Counted from the stretch's first letter, positions 1 to 8,898 are shown. The stretch is 64,000 nt of DNA from Rhizobium tumorigenes (GCF_003240565.2 NZ_CP117255.1:2418001-2482000), one strand, 5' to 3'. Translations and numbers: made by a program. Notes: generated from the letters alone by a model not told the origin.

Positions 1-224
1 GCCGTGCGCGCTGCCAGCAGGTTCTTCTGCTGACGGATGATCTGCAACTGATCGATGTTGATCTGCTGTGTCAGCTCAAGCCGTGCGGCTGGACCCTCGA
101 GGACGTCGCTGATGGTGTCGTTGAAATTGCTTAGGCTCATGATCGCATAACCGGAGGTGCCGATCAGCATGAGTATGATAAAGGTGAAGGCCCCTACCAG
201 TTTGGCCTTGATCGTAAATCGCAT
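1..224 (-). CDS. Methyl-accepting chemotaxis protein, N-terminal part (cut by window edge)
   Basis: Only the first 74 codons are inside the window. They encode a short basic cytoplasmic start and one hydrophobic membrane segment at about residues 8-30. A helical, Gln/Asn-rich stretch follows that looks like the start of a periplasmic four-helix-bundle sensor. This is the usual beginning of a transmembrane chemoreceptor. The start at 224 is chosen because AGGGGA precedes it at good spacing; an in-frame ATG at 251 is possible but has a poorer site. The gene lies 38 bases downstream of cheW in the same direction, so it probably belongs to the che operon. The signalling domain is outside the window, so the MCP call rests on the N-terminus and context. 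Confidence 0.75.
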   Translation of the reverse strand, partial: MRFTIKAKLVGAFTFIILMLIGTSGYAIMSLSNFNDTISDVLEGPAARLELTQQINIDQLQIIRQQKNLLAART

Positions 225-262
225 AACATTGTCCCCTATATTTCGTCTCATGGCTGCCTTTG

Positions 263-760
263 TCAGGCAGCCAGCGCGTGATCCCGTCGCGTCGCGAAAA
301 TGGCCTGCAGGTTTGGAAGGATGATGAATTCGCCGCCTCGCTTGACGAGGCAGCTGATGTAGTCCGGCCGCCAGCGCATGCCGACGCTCGGAGGCGCTTC
401 GCTGGAGGCTTTCGCCAGCGTGGTGACTTCATTCACCTTGTCCGTTCGCAACCCGACCAGTGTCGGTTCGTCCTGGATCGTCAGGGAGATGACGACGATA
501 CGGCTGTCGATGGTCGCTGCTGCCGCTTCCATGCCGAAGGCAAGGCGCAGATCGGCGAGCGGAATGACTTTGCCGCGAAAGTTGATGACGCTGGCAACGA
601 AGGGCTGGCTTCCCGGCACCGCAGTTTCCGGCAGGAGATCGAGGATTTCCTGAACCATTGCCGCCTCGAGCGCAAATGTCTCGCCGTTCAGATCGAACGT
701 CAGGACCTCGAGTTCGTCGGCGTCGTTCCAGTGATTGTCGTTCTGAAGGAACTGGCTCAT
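263..760 (-). CDS. cheW: Chemotaxis adaptor protein CheW
   Basis: A 165-residue CheW-fold protein that would couple chemoreceptors to the CheA kinase in the cytoplasm. Visible CheW landmarks are LTFDLNGETFALE near the N-terminus, the VINFRGKVIPLADLRLAFG block at about residues 60-80 and the LVGLRTDKVNEV segment. The ATG at 760 overlaps the cheA stop in an ATGA, so translation is coupled. The frame stays open upstream through cheA, but that extension is only cheA read in another frame. Length is normal for the family. Order in the operon is STAS, cheY, cheA, cheW, mcp. Confidence 0.95.
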   Translation of the reverse strand: MSQFLQNDNHWNDADELEVLTFDLNGETFALEAAMVQEILDLLPETAVPGSQPFVASVINFRGKVIPLADLRLAFGMEAAAATIDSRIVVISLTIQDEPTLVGLRTDKVNEVTTLAKASSEAPPSVGMRWRPDYISCLVKRGGEFIILPNLQAIFATRRDHALAA

Positions 761-2769
761 CCTGCTGCGCGCAACTGCGCCTCCTGTTGCTGACCGGCGG
801 CGACCAGGTGGACGACGTCGAGAATAAGCGCGACATTGCCGTCGCCGAGAATGGTGGCACCGGAGAATGTCGAGACATCCTGATGCAGCTTGGACATCGA
901 CTTGATCACCGTCTGGTGGTCGCCGATGATCTGGTCGACGACGAGCCCCACCCGCTCCGTGCCGGTCGAGATGACCACCACCTTCTGGTGCACATCCGGC
1001 TTTGTGCCGGTGCGGAACAGCTCGCGCAACCTGAGGAAAGGTACGAGGCTGTCTCGCAGCGAGATGAAGCTGCGACCGCGCGAGCGCAGATCCTCTTCCA
1101 GCGACAGTTCGAGGCATTCCTCGACCGCTGAAAGCGGAATGACATAGCGACCGGTGCCGACCCGCACGAGCAGGCCATCGATGATCGCCAGCGTCAGCGG
1201 AATGCGCAAGGACACTTCCGAGCCCTGCCCGTCATGGCTGGTAACGTCGATGGCGCCGCGCAATGCTTCCACGGTTTTCTTGACCACATCCATCCCGACG
1301 CCACGGCCGGAGAGATTGGTGATCTGGGCCGCAGTGGAAAATCCCGGTGCGAAAATCAGCTGCAAAAGGTCCCCGTCGGACAATACCTGGCCGGGCTGGA
1401 TCAGCCCCGAGCTTTCAGCCTTGGCACGGACCCGCTGGCGGTTGATGCCACGGCCGTCATCCTTGATCGAGATGATGACCTCGCCACCCGATTGCCGCGC
1501 CGACAGCGTGACTGTACCACCCTCGAATTTGCCGGCAGACAGGCGCTCGGCCGGCGGCTCGAGGCCATGGTCGATCGAATTGCGCACCAGATGCACCAGC
1601 GGATCGGCGAGGCGTTCGATGACCGTCTTGTCGACTTCCGTGGTTTCGCCTTCCGTCACCAGCTCGATGACCTTGCCGGTCTCGCGGGCGAGATCGTGCG
1701 TCAGGCGGCGGAAGCGGCTGAACAGAGTTGCGACCGGTACCATGCGCAACACCATCATCGTGTCGCGCAACTCGCCGGACAACCGTTCGATTTCTTCTGA
1801 TACGGAGCGCAGCGCCAGATCGGAGCTGGAATTGGCCAGCTGGCGGAGGCGTGACTGGGCGATCACGAGTTCGCCGACCCGGTCCATCAATTCGTCGAGC
1901 CGTTCGGCCGGAACACGGACGCTTTCGGATGCCTTGGCCTGCCGGGCATCGGTCGGCGCCGGCGATGGCGTCTCGGCCTTGGCAGGCACGGTCTCGGCAG
2001 CGGCCGGTGCAGGTGTGGCGAAAGGCAGCGACACTACCGCGGCAGGCTGTTCGACAACTGCGACGACCGGAGCCGGCGCTGGCGTCTCGCTCAGCGTCTC
2101 GACCTCGAGTTGCATGTCGTCCATGACGAAAATGAACACGTCGTCGATGGCGGAGCGCGGCTGGTCGGAGGTCAAGAGCACCTCCCAGGAGAGGTGCAGT
2201 TCCGTTGGCACCAGCACGTCGAGCGGCGGAATTCCGGCAGTATCGGCAACGATCCGGCATTCGCCGAGATCGCGCAATTCATCCAGCAGACCGAGCGGGT
2301 TGGTGCCGTTGATCATAGCGTTGTGCGGCAGGCTGAAGCGGATGCGCCAACGGTTCAGCGCGTCTTTTGCAGGAGCCGCGACCGGCTCTGCCGATTTACC
2401 ATCGACGGCAGCGCGCAGCAGTTCCAGAAGGCGATCGCCCGCCGCCTGGTGATCGCCGTTCGGCGTCTCGACCAGGGCACGCATATGATCCTGCGCCGCC
2501 AGCACGGCGGCGACCAGTTCGGCAGTTGCCGGCACTTCGCCCTTGCGGACACGGTCGAATGCGGTTTCGCAATGATGGGTGAACGCGGCCAGCGCGTCGA
2601 AGCCGAACATTGACCCGGAGCCTTTCAGCGTATGCAGTCCGCGGAACACCGCGTCGATCTGCGCCTTGTCGTCGAGCCTGTGGGTGAGGTCGAGAAGACC
2701 GCTTTCGATCTGTTCGAAAACCTCGGCAGCTTCAATGCGGAAGACGGCAACCGGATCGAGCGTGTTCAT
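757..2769 (-). CDS. cheA: Chemotaxis histidine kinase CheA
   Basis: A 670-residue kinase that autophosphorylates on the Hpt histidine and passes phosphate to CheY. The Hpt domain is N-terminal, with the phospho-accepting His at residue 46 in GLHTLKGSG. A CheY-docking-like region follows at about 120-220, then an Ala/Pro-rich linker. The dimerisation and HATPase domains contain the N box (LVHLVRNSIDHG), DDGRGI and GRGVGMDVV. A CheW-like domain closes the protein. It overlaps cheY upstream and cheW downstream by 4 bases each. No cheR or cheB is in the window; they may lie beyond the left edge. The set resembles a secondary chemosensory cluster, which is an inference from the STAS partner. Confidence 0.96.
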   Translation of the reverse strand: MNTLDPVAVFRIEAAEVFEQIESGLLDLTHRLDDKAQIDAVFRGLHTLKGSGSMFGFDALAAFTHHCETAFDRVRKGEVPATAELVAAVLAAQDHMRALVETPNGDHQAAGDRLLELLRAAVDGKSAEPVAAPAKDALNRWRIRFSLPHNAMINGTNPLGLLDELRDLGECRIVADTAGIPPLDVLVPTELHLSWEVLLTSDQPRSAIDDVFIFVMDDMQLEVETLSETPAPAPVVAVVEQPAAVVSLPFATPAPAAAETVPAKAETPSPAPTDARQAKASESVRVPAERLDELMDRVGELVIAQSRLRQLANSSSDLALRSVSEEIERLSGELRDTMMVLRMVPVATLFSRFRRLTHDLARETGKVIELVTEGETTEVDKTVIERLADPLVHLVRNSIDHGLEPPAERLSAGKFEGGTVTLSARQSGGEVIISIKDDGRGINRQRVRAKAESSGLIQPGQVLSDGDLLQLIFAPGFSTAAQITNLSGRGVGMDVVKKTVEALRGAIDVTSHDGQGSEVSLRIPLTLAIIDGLLVRVGTGRYVIPLSAVEECLELSLEEDLRSRGRSFISLRDSLVPFLRLRELFRTGTKPDVHQKVVVISTGTERVGLVVDQIIGDHQTVIKSMSKLHQDVSTFSGATILGDGNVALILDVVHLVAAGQQQEAQLRAAG

Positions 2770-3134
2770 CGGCCGAGCACCTTGCGGGTTATCTTGATCA
2801 GGTTTTCAGGATCGAAAGGCTTCGTCAGCCAACCGGTGGCACCGGCAGCCTTTGCGCGGGCCTTCAGGTCGGCATCCGATTCCGTCGTCAGGAAGATGAT
2901 CGGCACGCCCATGTGCTCAGGCAGCTTGCGCAACTCCTCGATCATCGTCAGGCCGTCCATGACAGGCATATTGAGATCGGTAATGATGAGATCGAATGCC
3001 CCGCCCTTGGCCTTCGCCAGTCCGTCCGAACCATCCACCGCCTCGGTTACGGTATAGCCGGCATTGGAAAGAGAGATCTTGGTGGTCATTCGAATGCTGG
3101 CGGAATCGTCAACCGTTAAAATGTTCGCAGTCAT
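2766..3134 (-). CDS. cheY: Single-domain response regulator, CheY type
   Basis: A 122-residue stand-alone receiver domain. It has the acidic pair D9-D10, the phospho-acceptor D53 in ITDLNMPVMDG, Thr83/Thr84 and the conserved K105 in LTKPF. There is no output domain, so it should act by binding a partner such as a flagellar switch or another effector when phosphorylated by the adjacent CheA. It overlaps both neighbours by four bases (ATGA), so it is translationally coupled to the STAS gene and to cheA. Whether it drives motility or another output cannot be told from sequence. Confidence 0.94.
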   Translation of the reverse strand: MTANILTVDDSASIRMTTKISLSNAGYTVTEAVDGSDGLAKAKGGAFDLIITDLNMPVMDGLTMIEELRKLPEHMGVPIIFLTTESDADLKARAKAAGATGWLTKPFDPENLIKITRKVLGR

Positions 3135-3460
3135 ACTCGTACCTCTTGATGTAACCAGAATTGCGCGTCTTCCGCCGACTGGGCGTCGGTGAAACCACCG
3201 CGCTTCAATACCTTCAGCACCGACCCTGTTGCAGGGGACGCCAGCCGCATCGTCTTGCCGGCAGCGCGGGCATCCATGCGAGCGGATTCAACCAGCTGGA
3301 CAAAGCTGAGATCAGCCTCGGCATCCTCGGGGATCTCAAGCGTAATTTCCGGGCTTTCCGTGAGGCGCACATGAATAATTCCATGCACCTCCGACATATT
3401 CTTAATAACCAAAGAATTCGGAAGCTTCACAACGTCCTTATACTTACGATCCGCTGTCAA
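3131..3460 (-). CDS. STAS-domain protein heading the che operon
   Basis: A small protein filled by a STAS (anti-sigma-factor-antagonist-like) fold: a beta strand around LPNSLVIKN, a central LEIPEDAEADLSFVQLVESAR and a C-terminal TMRLASPATGSVLKVLKRGGF. STAS domains usually act as phosphorylation-controlled binding partners. I chose the TTG at 3460 because a perfect AGGAGG lies five bases upstream. The in-frame ATG at 3487 would give 118 residues but has a weaker site and would place the AGGAGG inside the coding sequence. It is first in the operon and overlaps cheY by four bases, which suggests it works with this CheA/CheY pair. Confidence 0.82.
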   Translation of the reverse strand: MTADRKYKDVVKLPNSLVIKNMSEVHGIIHVRLTESPEITLEIPEDAEADLSFVQLVESARMDARAAGKTMRLASPATGSVLKVLKRGGFTDAQSAEDAQFWLHQEVRV

Positions 3461-3811
3461 AATTGCCTCCTGAGTGGACAGATGCATAACCTTTGATAGA
3501 GGAATCTCATGACAGCCTTAACAGGCAGTAAACCTGAGTTGCACCGGAGCACAATTACAGCGAGTCCCAATGGTGCGATTTATTACCTGAAATAAATTGG
3601 GATTTAGTTTAAGGATTTCGGTAAAAATGAACATTTTCAGTTATTTAGGATATCTTGCAATAAATCTTAGTATAACTGATGAGTGATTGTTAACGATGCT
3701 TCGAGATCGATGCCAATACAACGTCTGCGAGTCGCTGCAGTTTACCGGAACTTTCCATCCTTGAGTCTAGTATTGAGCCATAGAAGACGAGATTCAAGTA
3801 AAGGAAGAACA
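3461..3811. other. Divergent intergenic region between the STAS/che operon and the MCP-like gene
   Basis: About 350 AT-rich bases with no convincing open reading frame. They must hold the promoters of both transcription units. The only clear structure is the inverted repeat at 3565-3602 described separately. I could not identify sigma-70 or sigma-54 boxes with confidence. Confidence 0.5.
3565..3602. repeat. Nested inverted repeat in the che/mcp intergenic region
   Basis: TCCCAAT at 3565-3571 is mirrored by ATTGGGA at 3596-3602, and inside it ATTTATT is mirrored by AATAAAT around ACCTGA. It lies about 100 bases upstream of the STAS start and about 210 bases upstream of the MCP-like start. A shared operator is possible; no binding protein can be named. 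Confidence 0.4.
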
Positions 3812-5554
3812 ATGACAAGTGGAACAGCTCTGGCGCATCGCCCTATACAGATGCCGGTCGCCGACGTCCGCGACACATTGGAGTCGGCTCGCAACCAGGT
3901 CGAGAAGCGCTTCCTGGACGGCGGCGGCGTGCTGGTTTCGGTGATGGAGGTCATCAACGAGCTGCTTGCATCTCTGGATCGTCTGACGAAATCACTGGAC
4001 AGCGATGGCTCGAGCGACACGGCGACGGATCTGCTGCAGACCGTGACGACGCTGGTCGACCTGCCTGACCTCGAGGCCAGGCGCCAGGAGAATTTTTCGG
4101 TTTTGTCGGCGGCGGGCGCCGTGCTGAGCACCCACGTCACGGATATGCAGGAAACCATGCGCTACCTGCGGACCTTTGCCATTACCGTCAAGATTACCGG
4201 CGCCGGCATCGCCGAATTCGGCGGCTTCGCGCAGGAGATACTCGAGCGGATCCAGTCCGGCACCAACGAGGTCAACAGTTTCGCCGACCAGTTGACGGCG
4301 CTGGAGCGTGACCTGAAGGTGGCGATGAATGTCGGGGCAACAACGACCAAAGACTATGGTCACACCATTCCAAAAGTCGTCGATGCTCTCGAAAAGGACG
4401 TAAAAACCATCGCCAGCCACCGCAAGGATCTTGCCGCGATTGCCGGCCAGGTCGGCGCGATCGCCCGCGGGGTTCAGGGCAAGGTCGCCTCCACGCTGTC
4501 TGCGCTGCAGATCGGCGATATCACCCGCCAGCGTATCGAACACGTGCAGAGCGCCTTTACCTTCCTTGAGGAGTTCCTCGAAACCGAGGAAGGTCGCGCA
4601 CTCGACAACGATGCGCGCTACCGCCTCGAAAACCTCATTTACCACCTGACGGCGGCGCAAATGCGCGACATGGTCGAAGACTTCCAGCGCGAATCCCGCA
4701 ATGTCGTCCAGACGATCACCAGCTTCAGCCACGATACCCAGGAAATCCTGAAACTGCGCGATGACATGAAGGGCAGCGGCGAGGAAACCGGCGGCAATTT
4801 CATGCGCACGCTGGAAGACAGCGTCTCCACCGCCCTAGGCATCGTCAAGCAGGTGGAAACGGCGCGCACGCAGACAAACCGGATCAGCCAGTCCACCCTC
4901 GACACGACATCCAACCTTTTGAAAAGCATCGCCAATATCCGCGCGGTTAAGACCGATATCCACTATATGGCGCTGAACACAAACCTGCGCTGCAGCCGCA
5001 TGGGCGAAGAAGGCCGTTCGATCAACGTCATCACCGCCGAACTGCGCATCTTTGCCGCCAAGCTCGACGATTCAGCAGACTCGCTCGTTACCGGTCTTTG
5101 CGATCTCGAGACTGCCGGCAATGGCGTCGCCTCTACCCATGAGGCCAACGCCCGCCGCCTCGACGAACGGCTTGGCGGCGCCGTCGGCAATATCCGCGCC
5201 GGCGCAGACGTCATGGAGAAGGAACTGGCGATCCTGTCCGAGCACGGGCGCGAAGTGGCCACCAAGATCAGCCTGTCGCTCAGCAAGCTCGATTTCCAGA
5301 ACGATCTCGGCGAGATCCTCGCCACTTGCGCCGATACGTTGAGCGATATGGCGGGCCCGCAGCAGCCTGACGTCAGCGACCTTGCCGACAGCCTGGGGCC
5401 GCTCGCAGCCCGGATCCTGAAGGTCTACACCATGGCGCAGGAACGCAATGTCCACCACGACATCGTCCCGGCCCAGAGCGGCGCCATCCTGCATGTCGTA
5501 GAAACAGCGGCCGCCGCGAACGACGAGGACTTGTTCGAAGACGCGCTTTTCTAG
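3812..5554 (+). CDS. Soluble methyl-accepting-chemotaxis-like signalling protein
   Basis: About 580 residues, with no signal peptide or membrane segment and long helical heptad-like stretches throughout. The C-terminal half holds a divergent chemoreceptor signalling tip, ALNTNLRCSRMGEEGR at about residues 385-400, followed by TAELRIFAAKL. This matches the hairpin that contacts CheA and CheW in MCPs (usual form ALNAAIEAARAGE-GRGF). The start at 3812 is preceded by AAGGAAG; the open frame extends to 3683 but without a ribosome binding site. It is transcribed away from the che operon and is probably a cytoplasmic receptor or scaffold for it. The tip is unusual in having NLRCSR in place of the common AIEAAR. 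Confidence 0.8.
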   Translation: MTSGTALAHRPIQMPVADVRDTLESARNQVEKRFLDGGGVLVSVMEVINELLASLDRLTKSLDSDGSSDTATDLLQTVTTLVDLPDLEARRQENFSVLSAAGAVLSTHVTDMQETMRYLRTFAITVKITGAGIAEFGGFAQEILERIQSGTNEVNSFADQLTALERDLKVAMNVGATTTKDYGHTIPKVVDALEKDVKTIASHRKDLAAIAGQVGAIARGVQGKVASTLSALQIGDITRQRIEHVQSAFTFLEEFLETEEGRALDNDARYRLENLIYHLTAAQMRDMVEDFQRESRNVVQTITSFSHDTQEILKLRDDMKGSGEETGGNFMRTLEDSVSTALGIVKQVETARTQTNRISQSTLDTTSNLLKSIANIRAVKTDIHYMALNTNLRCSRMGEEGRSINVITAELRIFAAKLDDSADSLVTGLCDLETAGNGVASTHEANARRLDERLGGAVGNIRAGADVMEKELAILSEHGREVATKISLSLSKLDFQNDLGEILATCADTLSDMAGPQQPDVSDLADSLGPLAARILKVYTMAQERNVHHDIVPAQSGAILHVVETAAAANDEDLFEDALF

Positions 5555-5630
5555 AGCAAGGCCCGGCTATAAACGACGACGACGTGGGTATCAAACGCGC
5601 GTCTCACACTGCGAAACGCTTTGAGCGCAC

Positions 5631-6776
5631 TCAGCGCGCGCTGCGGAATTTGTTGGCCGCGTTGATCGCGGCCTTCTGCTGGTCGTCCTCGATGCCGAGA
5701 TAGAAATCCTCGAGTTCGGGATCCTTCAGTCCGGCACGGCGCGAAATGACGTACCATTTGGCAGCCTCGACAGCATCCTGAGGCGTTCCGAGCCCATTGA
5801 CATAAAGGTGCGCAAGCTTGTTCTGCGCCACCACATTGCCGCGATAGGCTGCGACCTTCATCCACTTGAAGCCTTCTTCGAGCTCTGTCTTGCCGCCGAC
5901 ACCGTTGACCAGCCAGACGCCCATGTCCAGCTGCGCCGTGTCGAAGCCGGCATTCGCCGCCCGCGCAAGCCACATGCGCGCCTGTGCTTTCTTCTCCGGC
6001 GGCACGCTTTCGAGCGAAATATAGAGTTGCGAAACAGCGTATTGTGCATCCGCGACGCCCTGGGCGGCAGACTTTTCGTAATAGGGCAATGCCAGCTCGA
6101 GCCCCTTTATGCCGGCGTTGTCCGCAGTCAGGCTTTGTCCCCAGTTGAACTGCGCCGTCGGCTCGCCGGCATCGGCTGCTTTTTTCATCCATTGATCGGC
6201 AGACTTGCGGTCGCGCGGGACATCGCGGCCTTCCATCTGCGCCAGGGCAAATTTGAACATCGCGGTAGGATTTCCGCCTTCCGCTGCCTTGCCGTACCAG
6301 AAGGCGGCGTTCTTGCTGTCGCGCCGGACGCCCAGTCCCTGCGACAGCAATTCGGCGATCAGCGTCTGTGCCGCCGGGTCGCCGAGTTGGGCGCGCGGCA
6401 GGGCTTTCTGGAATGCCGTGAGATAGTAGCCGCGCTGGAAGGCACCATAGGCCTCGTCGACCACGCCGGTATAAGGCTTTTCCGGCGGAAGCGACGGCAG
6501 GCCTACGCCCATGCGATCGAGGACGCCTATGCCACCCGAAGGCTTGGCTGCCTTGGGATCGGCAGGCACAGGTGGTGCCTCGCCGCCTTTCTTGAAAGGC
6601 TGCGGCTTCGGCTCGTTCGAGGGTAAAATGTGCTCGGTCGGAAAAGCTCCGACATTAGGGGAATTCGAGACCCCGTCCGCAGCAGACTGCGCTCTTGCCA
6701 TGGGGGGAAGAACAGCAAACCCGGTGAGGAGCGCCAGAAACAGCAAGGGTGGATGATAGCGGTGCGAGATCGACAT
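5631..6776 (-). CDS. Secreted Sel1-like repeat protein
   Basis: A 381-residue protein with an N-terminal signal peptide (hydrophobic core about residues 10-25, cleavage near ARA-QS). A proline-rich stretch follows, then tandem Sel1-type repeats from about residue 120 to 345, with repeated units such as AAFWYGKAAEGGNPTAMFKFA and AQYAVSQLY. Sel1 repeats form helical solenoids used for protein-protein contacts. In rhizobia the periplasmic regulator ExoR is a Sel1 protein, but this one is longer and not clearly ExoR. It starts nine bases after the stop of the ThiE-like gene, so the two are probably co-transcribed. Confidence 0.85.
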   Translation of the reverse strand: MSISHRYHPPLLFLALLTGFAVLPPMARAQSAADGVSNSPNVGAFPTEHILPSNEPKPQPFKKGGEAPPVPADPKAAKPSGGIGVLDRMGVGLPSLPPEKPYTGVVDEAYGAFQRGYYLTAFQKALPRAQLGDPAAQTLIAELLSQGLGVRRDSKNAAFWYGKAAEGGNPTAMFKFALAQMEGRDVPRDRKSADQWMKKAADAGEPTAQFNWGQSLTADNAGIKGLELALPYYEKSAAQGVADAQYAVSQLYISLESVPPEKKAQARMWLARAANAGFDTAQLDMGVWLVNGVGGKTELEEGFKWMKVAAYRGNVVAQNKLAHLYVNGLGTPQDAVEAAKWYVISRRAGLKDPELEDFYLGIEDDQQKAAINAANKFRSAR

Positions 6777-6785
6777 GAACTGCTA

Positions 6786-7439
6786 TCAATCTTCAAACCG
6801 TGGCGCTTTTTCGTCCAGCAAGGCATTCACGGCAGAAACAACAGACGATGCCTGTGCGGCGTCGGCAAACACAGCGGATCTCAACGCCACGAACTCCACA
6901 CCGGCGAGCGCCACATCGAGCGCGGAGTTCGGGTCGGTGCCGCCCATGACGATGCAGGGGATCTCGATCATCGATGCCCACCATTCGCCGAGATCGACGT
7001 TTTTTGGATGGGCCTCGGGCTTGAAGTCGCCGTCGAACTTGCCGAAAAAGATATAGTCGGGTCTCAGTTCGCCGATTTCGAGCGCGGTATGGCGATCCTT
7101 CGCCGTTCCGCCCCCGACCATGAAGCTTGCCGTTTGCTTTTCCATCGCCTCGGTGAACTCGGCGATATCGGCAGCGATATGCAGCCCATCCGCCTTGGCG
7201 CGCGCCGCGACGCGGCTGTCGCCGGCAATGAGGGCTGCAGCACCGGCAGCCTGAACGATGGGTACCAGCTTTTCGGCCGATTTCTGGAAATCGAATTCGT
7301 TCACACCGTATTGCGGGATGATCACAGAGGCAACGTCGCCCCCCTCCAGTGCCTTTGCCACGAGTGCATGCTGTTCTGCGATGTCGGTCATCTCGGGCAC
7401 GATGAGAACCAGACGGCAGCGGCTTGGGGGCAAGGTCAT
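6786..7439 (-). CDS. ThiE-like thiamine-phosphate synthase family protein
   Basis: 217 residues with a TIM-barrel ThiE/TenI pattern: a strand LVLIVPE at the N-terminus, ALIAGDSRVA, the FMVGGG block at about 118, PDYIFFGKFDG and the C-terminal phosphate-binding-like IVMGGTDPNSALDVALAGVEFVALRS. ThiE joins the pyrimidine and thiazole halves of thiamine. The N-terminal substrate motifs are divergent, so it could be a ThiE-like paralogue rather than the main enzyme. The ATG at 7439 has AGGAAG upstream. No TPP riboswitch was seen in front of it, and its neighbour is a Sel1 gene, not another thi gene. Confidence 0.78.
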   Translation of the reverse strand: MTLPPSRCRLVLIVPEMTDIAEQHALVAKALEGGDVASVIIPQYGVNEFDFQKSAEKLVPIVQAAGAAALIAGDSRVAARAKADGLHIAADIAEFTEAMEKQTASFMVGGGTAKDRHTALEIGELRPDYIFFGKFDGDFKPEAHPKNVDLGEWWASMIEIPCIVMGGTDPNSALDVALAGVEFVALRSAVFADAAQASSVVSAVNALLDEKAPRFED

Positions 7440-7778
7440 GCAGGCTTCCTATTCGGCGCATCCGGCCGGAACACGAAGTCCGGCATTCCGGTCTGTGAGT
7501 AAATCCGTTGGGACCTGCTGACAAGGGGAGCGTCGCGGAAAACCGCAACGGCATTACTGGCCGGGAACGCGAACAGAGCCGCGATCAACGCCTTTCCGGC
7601 CGCTCTATATGTAGTGCTGATCGCAAAGCGCGGAGGCCATCATCGACCCCCATCCAAACGATTGCGCCAACTCCTGTTAAAGGAAGCTGGCGCAAAAATT
7701 TCTCTAATTCAGTGCAAAGGCCGCATTTCAGTCGCAAGTGAGCAGGATGCCCGGCCTTGCCGGAAAGCGGCTACGGCA
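7440..7778. other. Intergenic region between the ThiE-like gene and the first DUF465 gene
   Basis: Both flanking genes run leftward. The 339 bases contain a strong hairpin at 7662-7695 and presumably the promoter for the ThiE-Sel1 pair to its left. No supported gene or riboswitch was found. Confidence 0.5.
7662..7695 (-). terminator. Hairpin terminator after the small DUF465 gene
   Basis: TTGCGCCA at 7662-7669 pairs with TGGCGCAA at 7688-7695 around an AT-rich loop. It lies 83 bases beyond the stop of the leftward DUF465 gene. The T-rich tract flanks it on the plus-strand side (AAAAATTT), so orientation is uncertain. Confidence 0.5.
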
Positions 7779-7952
7779 TCAGTGTACCGATGTGGCAATA
7801 CGCTGGATCTGGTCTTTGATTTTCAGCTTCATTCGCTTGATGTCCGCGATTTCACGGTCATCCACCGAGGGCGAGTTCATTGCAAAGTGCAATTTTTCCT
7901 CGAGGGCGACATGCTTTTTCTGGAGCGATTCAAGATGAGCCTGAACTGTCAT
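7779..7952 (-). CDS. Small YdcH/DUF465 family protein (57 residues)
   Basis: A 57-residue, highly charged helical protein beginning MTVQAHLESLQKKHVALEEK and ending in DIKRMKLKIKDQIQRIATSVH. The family hallmark is a heptad-type N-terminal helix (HLESL-KH--LEEKL) and a second Lys-rich helix with IK-LK-KDQI. Function of the family is unknown; these are probably small coiled-coil proteins. A good ribosome binding site (GGAAGG) precedes the ATG at 7952. It lies back to back with another DUF465 gene at 8186, so the locus holds a divergent pair of paralogues. Confidence 0.85.
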   Translation of the reverse strand: MTVQAHLESLQKKHVALEEKLHFAMNSPSVDDREIADIKRMKLKIKDQIQRIATSVH

Positions 7953-8185
7953 TTGACCTTCCTTCTGCTTGCCTTTCCCCAGCCATCCATCGCTGGAGTT
8001 CTAGGCTTTAACGACAATAGTGTGACATACTAATTCTTCAATGTCGAAGGCCAAAAAGTGACTTGAACGGGGCAAATTCATGATCACGGATAACTTCCCG
8101 TTACCGTTATTTGGTGATAGGAGCTTGCGAAATTAAACCGCTGGATCCAAAGGGTTCCGCGTGACGACGACTGGGGACGAACACC

Positions 8186-8389
8186 ATGCCCGATCAGGAT
8201 CAAGCCGACGTGAGACTCATCATGGCGCGCCTGCGCCAGGAACATGAGGATTTCGACGTCGCTATCAATGCGATGATCGAAACCGGCTGCGATCAGCTTC
8301 GGGTCCAGCGCATGAAAAAGAAGAAGCTGGTCATCAAGGACAAGCTGACCAAGCTCGAAGACCAGATCATTCCAGACATCACCGCTTGA
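8186..8389 (+). CDS. YdcH/DUF465 family small protein (67 residues)
   Basis: 67 residues, all predicted helix: [20 protein letters not shown] followed by the basic [18 protein letters not shown]. This matches the DUF465/YdcH pattern of an N-terminal LR-EH--ld-AI helix plus a Lys-rich K-LKDKL-KLED segment. The molecular role is not known. It ends 14 bases before purE and may be co-transcribed with purEK. The divergent neighbour at 7779-7952 is a shorter paralogue. Confidence 0.9.
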   Translation: MPDQDQADVRLIMARLRQEHEDFDVAINAMIETGCDQLRVQRMKKKKLVIKDKLTKLEDQIIPDITA

Positions 8390-8403
8390 GGGGACGCGTC
8401 GCC

Positions 8404-8898
8404 ATGACCGAAAGACCGCCTGTCGCCATTATCATGGGCAGTCAGTCCGACTGGGAAACCATGAAGAATGCAGCCGACACCTTGGAAGCCCTTGATATCA
8501 CGTATGACGCCCGCATTATCTCGGCGCACCGTACGCCCGATCGGCTGGTGCGCTTTGCCAAGGGCGCGCGCGACGAGGGCTTCAAGATCATCATCGCCGG
8601 CGCTGGCGGGGCAGCTCACCTCCCCGGCATGGCCGCATCGATGACATTGCTGCCGGTGTTTGGCGTGCCCGTGCAATCGAAAGCCATGTCCGGCCAGGAC
8701 AGCCTTCTCTCCATCGTCCAGATGCCGGCCGGCATTCCCGTCGGCACGCTGGCCATCGGCAGGGCCGGCGCCATCAATGCTGCGCTGCTCGCCGCCGCAG
8801 TGCTCGCGCTCAACGACGAGGATATCGCCAACCGGCTGGATGCATGGCGGGCGGCCCAGAGTGCTGCAGTCGCTGAATACCCGATGGATGACCTATGA
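8404..8898 (+). CDS. purE: N5-carboxyaminoimidazole ribonucleotide mutase PurE
   Basis: 164 residues. PurE moves the carboxyl group of N5-CAIR to give CAIR in purine synthesis and works as a compact octamer. All signature loops are present: [10 protein letters not shown] near the N-terminus, [13 protein letters not shown] with the active-site His, and [12 protein letters not shown]. The ATG at 8404 follows GAGGGGA; an in-frame TTG at 8386 is less likely. It overlaps purK by four bases (ATGA), so the two enzymes are translationally coupled and channel the unstable N5-CAIR. Confidence 0.97.
   Translation: MTERPPVAIIMGSQSDWETMKNAADTLEALDITYDARIISAHRTPDRLVRFAKGARDEGFKIIIAGAGGAAHLPGMAASMTLLPVFGVPVQSKAMSGQDSLLSIVQMPAGIPVGTLAIGRAGAINAALLAAAVLALNDEDIANRLDAWRAAQSAAVAEYPMDDL

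Noticed and set aside
263..1117. 284-codon version of cheW
   Set aside because: The first 119 codons are cheA in another frame; CheW proteins are about 150-170 residues and the ATG at 760 is coupled to the cheA stop.
7440..7560. TPP riboswitch in front of the ThiE-like gene
   Set aside because: Searched for the conserved CTGAGA core on the minus strand and found none near the start.
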